This document shows, piece after piece, positions 62,375 through 64,000 of a DNA stretch of 64,000 nt. The position numbers were made by a program, and so were the translations under genes. The notes under the pieces were generated by a model. It saw only the letters and a list, made by a program, of their open reading frames with translations, was not told where the DNA came from and did no database searches. Each line of letters starts with the position of its first letter. Position 1 is the first letter of the stretch. This DNA comes from Diplonema papillatum (taxonomy: Eukaryota; Euglenozoa; Diplonemea; Diplonemida; Diplonemidae), in contig JAPJBO010000126.1 of the NCBI GenBank assembly GCA_030068145.1, forward strand, positions 62,001-126,000, written 5' to 3'.

Positions 62375-62626
62375 CTCTTTGCACGCGTCGTGTCATGCTT
62401 CGGTCGCTTCTTGCCCCGCGTACTGTTTGTCTCCGGTGCGCGCTTCACGTCCGATGTGCAGTTTGATGACGAGGAATCACCAGATGATCCGGTCATGAGC
62501 GTCGACGGCAAGCGAGTGTCGGCAAAGGGTTCGGTGCCCCTTCAAGTCTTGGCTAATAAAAAACGAACCGGCACTACTGTGCACAGCCGTGGGATTTGTG
62601 CGCGGTGCGTGCAATTGCCTACTTGA
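62375..62626 (+). repeat. Dispersed repeat R5, copy 2 (conserved short reading frame)
   Basis: The first about 165 bp match 8362-8525. The frame LFAR..SCFGRFLPRVLF..VQFDDEESPDD continues to a TGA at 62624-62626, past the point where the other copy stops. No family is recognised. Confidence 0.5.
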
Positions 62627-64000
62627 CAGCCAACCGTCACTTTCAGGTTGATAGAACGGACTTGTCACCACAAATAAAAGCTTGCCGCTCGCACCGTAGT
62701 TTCGGCGAGAGCAAGCGAGTAAGGCAACGGCGAGCACCCTACAGGGACCTCATAGTTTCACAAACTAATGAGTGACGTAACCTTAGCTTGGAGCTGGAGA
62801 TGCAATGGGTCAGTGCAGCTTCATGAGATCGCGGAAAATGACAGCAATCTCGTTGCAGCTGGACACGGGTGGCTCACGGTGAGAGATGTTTTTGAAAGGA
62901 ATGCAGACCCGAATGAGTTTCAGGTCCGCTCTATCGTTCCCGCTCAGACGGGACTGTTGCTTCAGCGAGTCTTCGCGCTCATTCCCACAATACCACCTTC
63001 AATGAGAGGATTTCGGTATTAAGAAGCCAGTGCTTTGAATGTCTCGACAATTCGGACTTGTCATTTATTCGCAACATTTTTTTTTTCCTTTTAGCTGGGT
63101 GGGATTCTTTCAACGGTATGTAAACTCGTTGGAGAATCTTTTGTTTTTGCCATTTGGAGGTAGCGTCAGTCGGACTTCGACGGACATTGTCCGGCATGGA
63201 GGAAATAATCTTAGTTCATTAGCAGGATCTCCGGCCTGTTGTGTATTTTTGATGCCAGCCTACGGGGAAGGCCTATTTCGCATGGTCTGCATGCCGTCAT
63301 CCGCACCGTGTTCCAGGCGGCCTCAATACTGTGACTATCGGTCAGACAAAGCTGTGGCCAGGCCTGGACTGAACCTGGCTGCATCACGCATTTAGCCGCC
63401 CTATCCCACGAGATAGGTTCAGCATCCACTTCAGCACCGTCTTCGGCAGCAAACAAGTTGCGAAGAAGAGAGCAAACGAACCATGGAACAGGGCAAAGAC
63501 ATCAACGCCTCTAGATGAGATGCAGGGCCCGCAGCTAAAGCAGATGGTTTCCGTCGCATTGCAGAGGGTAATGCATCCCTTCGTTGTGTATAAACGAGGG
63601 GTCTCCGTGATGCGGGCAAGTCCCCGCCAAAGTCCTGCTGACACGTTCTTCCCTTGGCAATCGGATATACTTTTTATTCGCAACAAACGGTTTTTTTTTT
63701 TAGCTCAGATTCTTTCGACGGTATTCAAACTCGTCGGGAGAGAATTCATAATTTCTTTCTTTTTGGCACCAGTAATCTAAAAAAAAAAAAAAAAAGGTAG
63801 AGTTGCGCAAAATCTGCTGGTTTGCATTGCATTTCCATGATAAAGGAGACAACGGGCGACCCCGCCCGCACCGCACGTACAGGAAATACCACTGTCTTCG
63901 GGAGGGTTTCCTGTACTTCGACGTTTTGGTCAATCGCCTAACTGTCTCACGTGCAGCTGTTGCCCCGGAAGTGTCAGAAATACTCGGTGCCCATTTCGAC
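62627..64000. other. Right end of window, no supported gene
   Basis: A plus-strand frame from ATG 62768 to 63022 is open (84 codons) but has no recognisable feature. Two similar blocks TTTATTCGCAACA(T/A)...TTTTTTTTTAGCT(G/C) with CTTTC(A/G)ACGGTAT occur at 63063-63120 and 63672-63725, a diverged direct repeat of about 60 bp. A-run at 63780-63796. Confidence 0.35.

Overview
This window looks like nuclear DNA of a flagellated, single-celled or zoosporic eukaryote. The evidence is a set of unambiguous eukaryotic proteins (the spliceosomal DEAH helicase PRP16/DHX38, an RBM39/CAPER-like splicing factor, a cytosolic GAPDH), GT-AG introns whose phases match across exons, long non-coding stretches, satellites and eukaryotic transposons. 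Two further genes suggest cilia: a protein with repeated PGY(x)G(x)xP motifs like ciliary microtubule inner proteins (FAM166/CIMIP2), and a weaker TSNAXIP1-like protein. I cannot fix the lineage. There are no operons, rRNA, convincing tRNA or CRISPR arrays. Almost every recognisable host gene is on the minus strand.

Layout. 0.35-4.8 kb: an intact Penelope-like retroelement ORF (N-terminal GIY-YIG, CxC linker, reverse transcriptase) that continues into a complete-looking ubiquitin-specific protease (USP) domain and a zinc finger. 5.8-6.5 and 11.1-11.8 kb: two near-identical copies of a two-exon coiled-coil gene. 9.4-11.05 kb: a two-exon coiled-coil/basic gene. 12.1-15.0 kb: a 574-bp macrosatellite in five copies. 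18.3-19.8 kb: GAPDH, with a truncated GAPDH copy at 21.4-21.8 kb. 22.6-26.3 kb: a decayed DNA transposon with poly-G/C termini, again with a USP-like domain, next to a zinc-finger/hAT-like protein. 26.9-29.4 kb: a very GC-rich TSNAXIP1-like gene with in-frame repeats. 32.2-35.4 kb: PRP16, with a 5' fragment copy just upstream. 38.6-40.9 kb: RBM39-like gene. 43.8-52.1 kb: a three-exon gene of unknown function. Its 5.6-kb first intron holds a long-terminal-inverted-repeat transposon, an inverted pair of minisatellites and about 28 copies of an 11-bp repeat. 55.5-58.0 kb: the PGY-motif gene with a 3' fragment copy on one side and a broken 5' fragment copy on the other. 61.1-62.2 kb: a proline racemase-superfamily enzyme.

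Two themes tie the window together. First, two unrelated mobile elements carry ubiquitin-protease-like sequence; the retroelement fusion is the best candidate here for a little-known system. Second, most genes are shadowed by partial local duplicates (GAPDH, PRP16, RBM39 3' end, the PGY gene at both ends, exon 1 of the unknown gene, the coiled-coil gene). This points to a local DNA-level duplication process. A modular dispersed repeat family (called R1-R5 here) is scattered through the intergenic DNA and introns.
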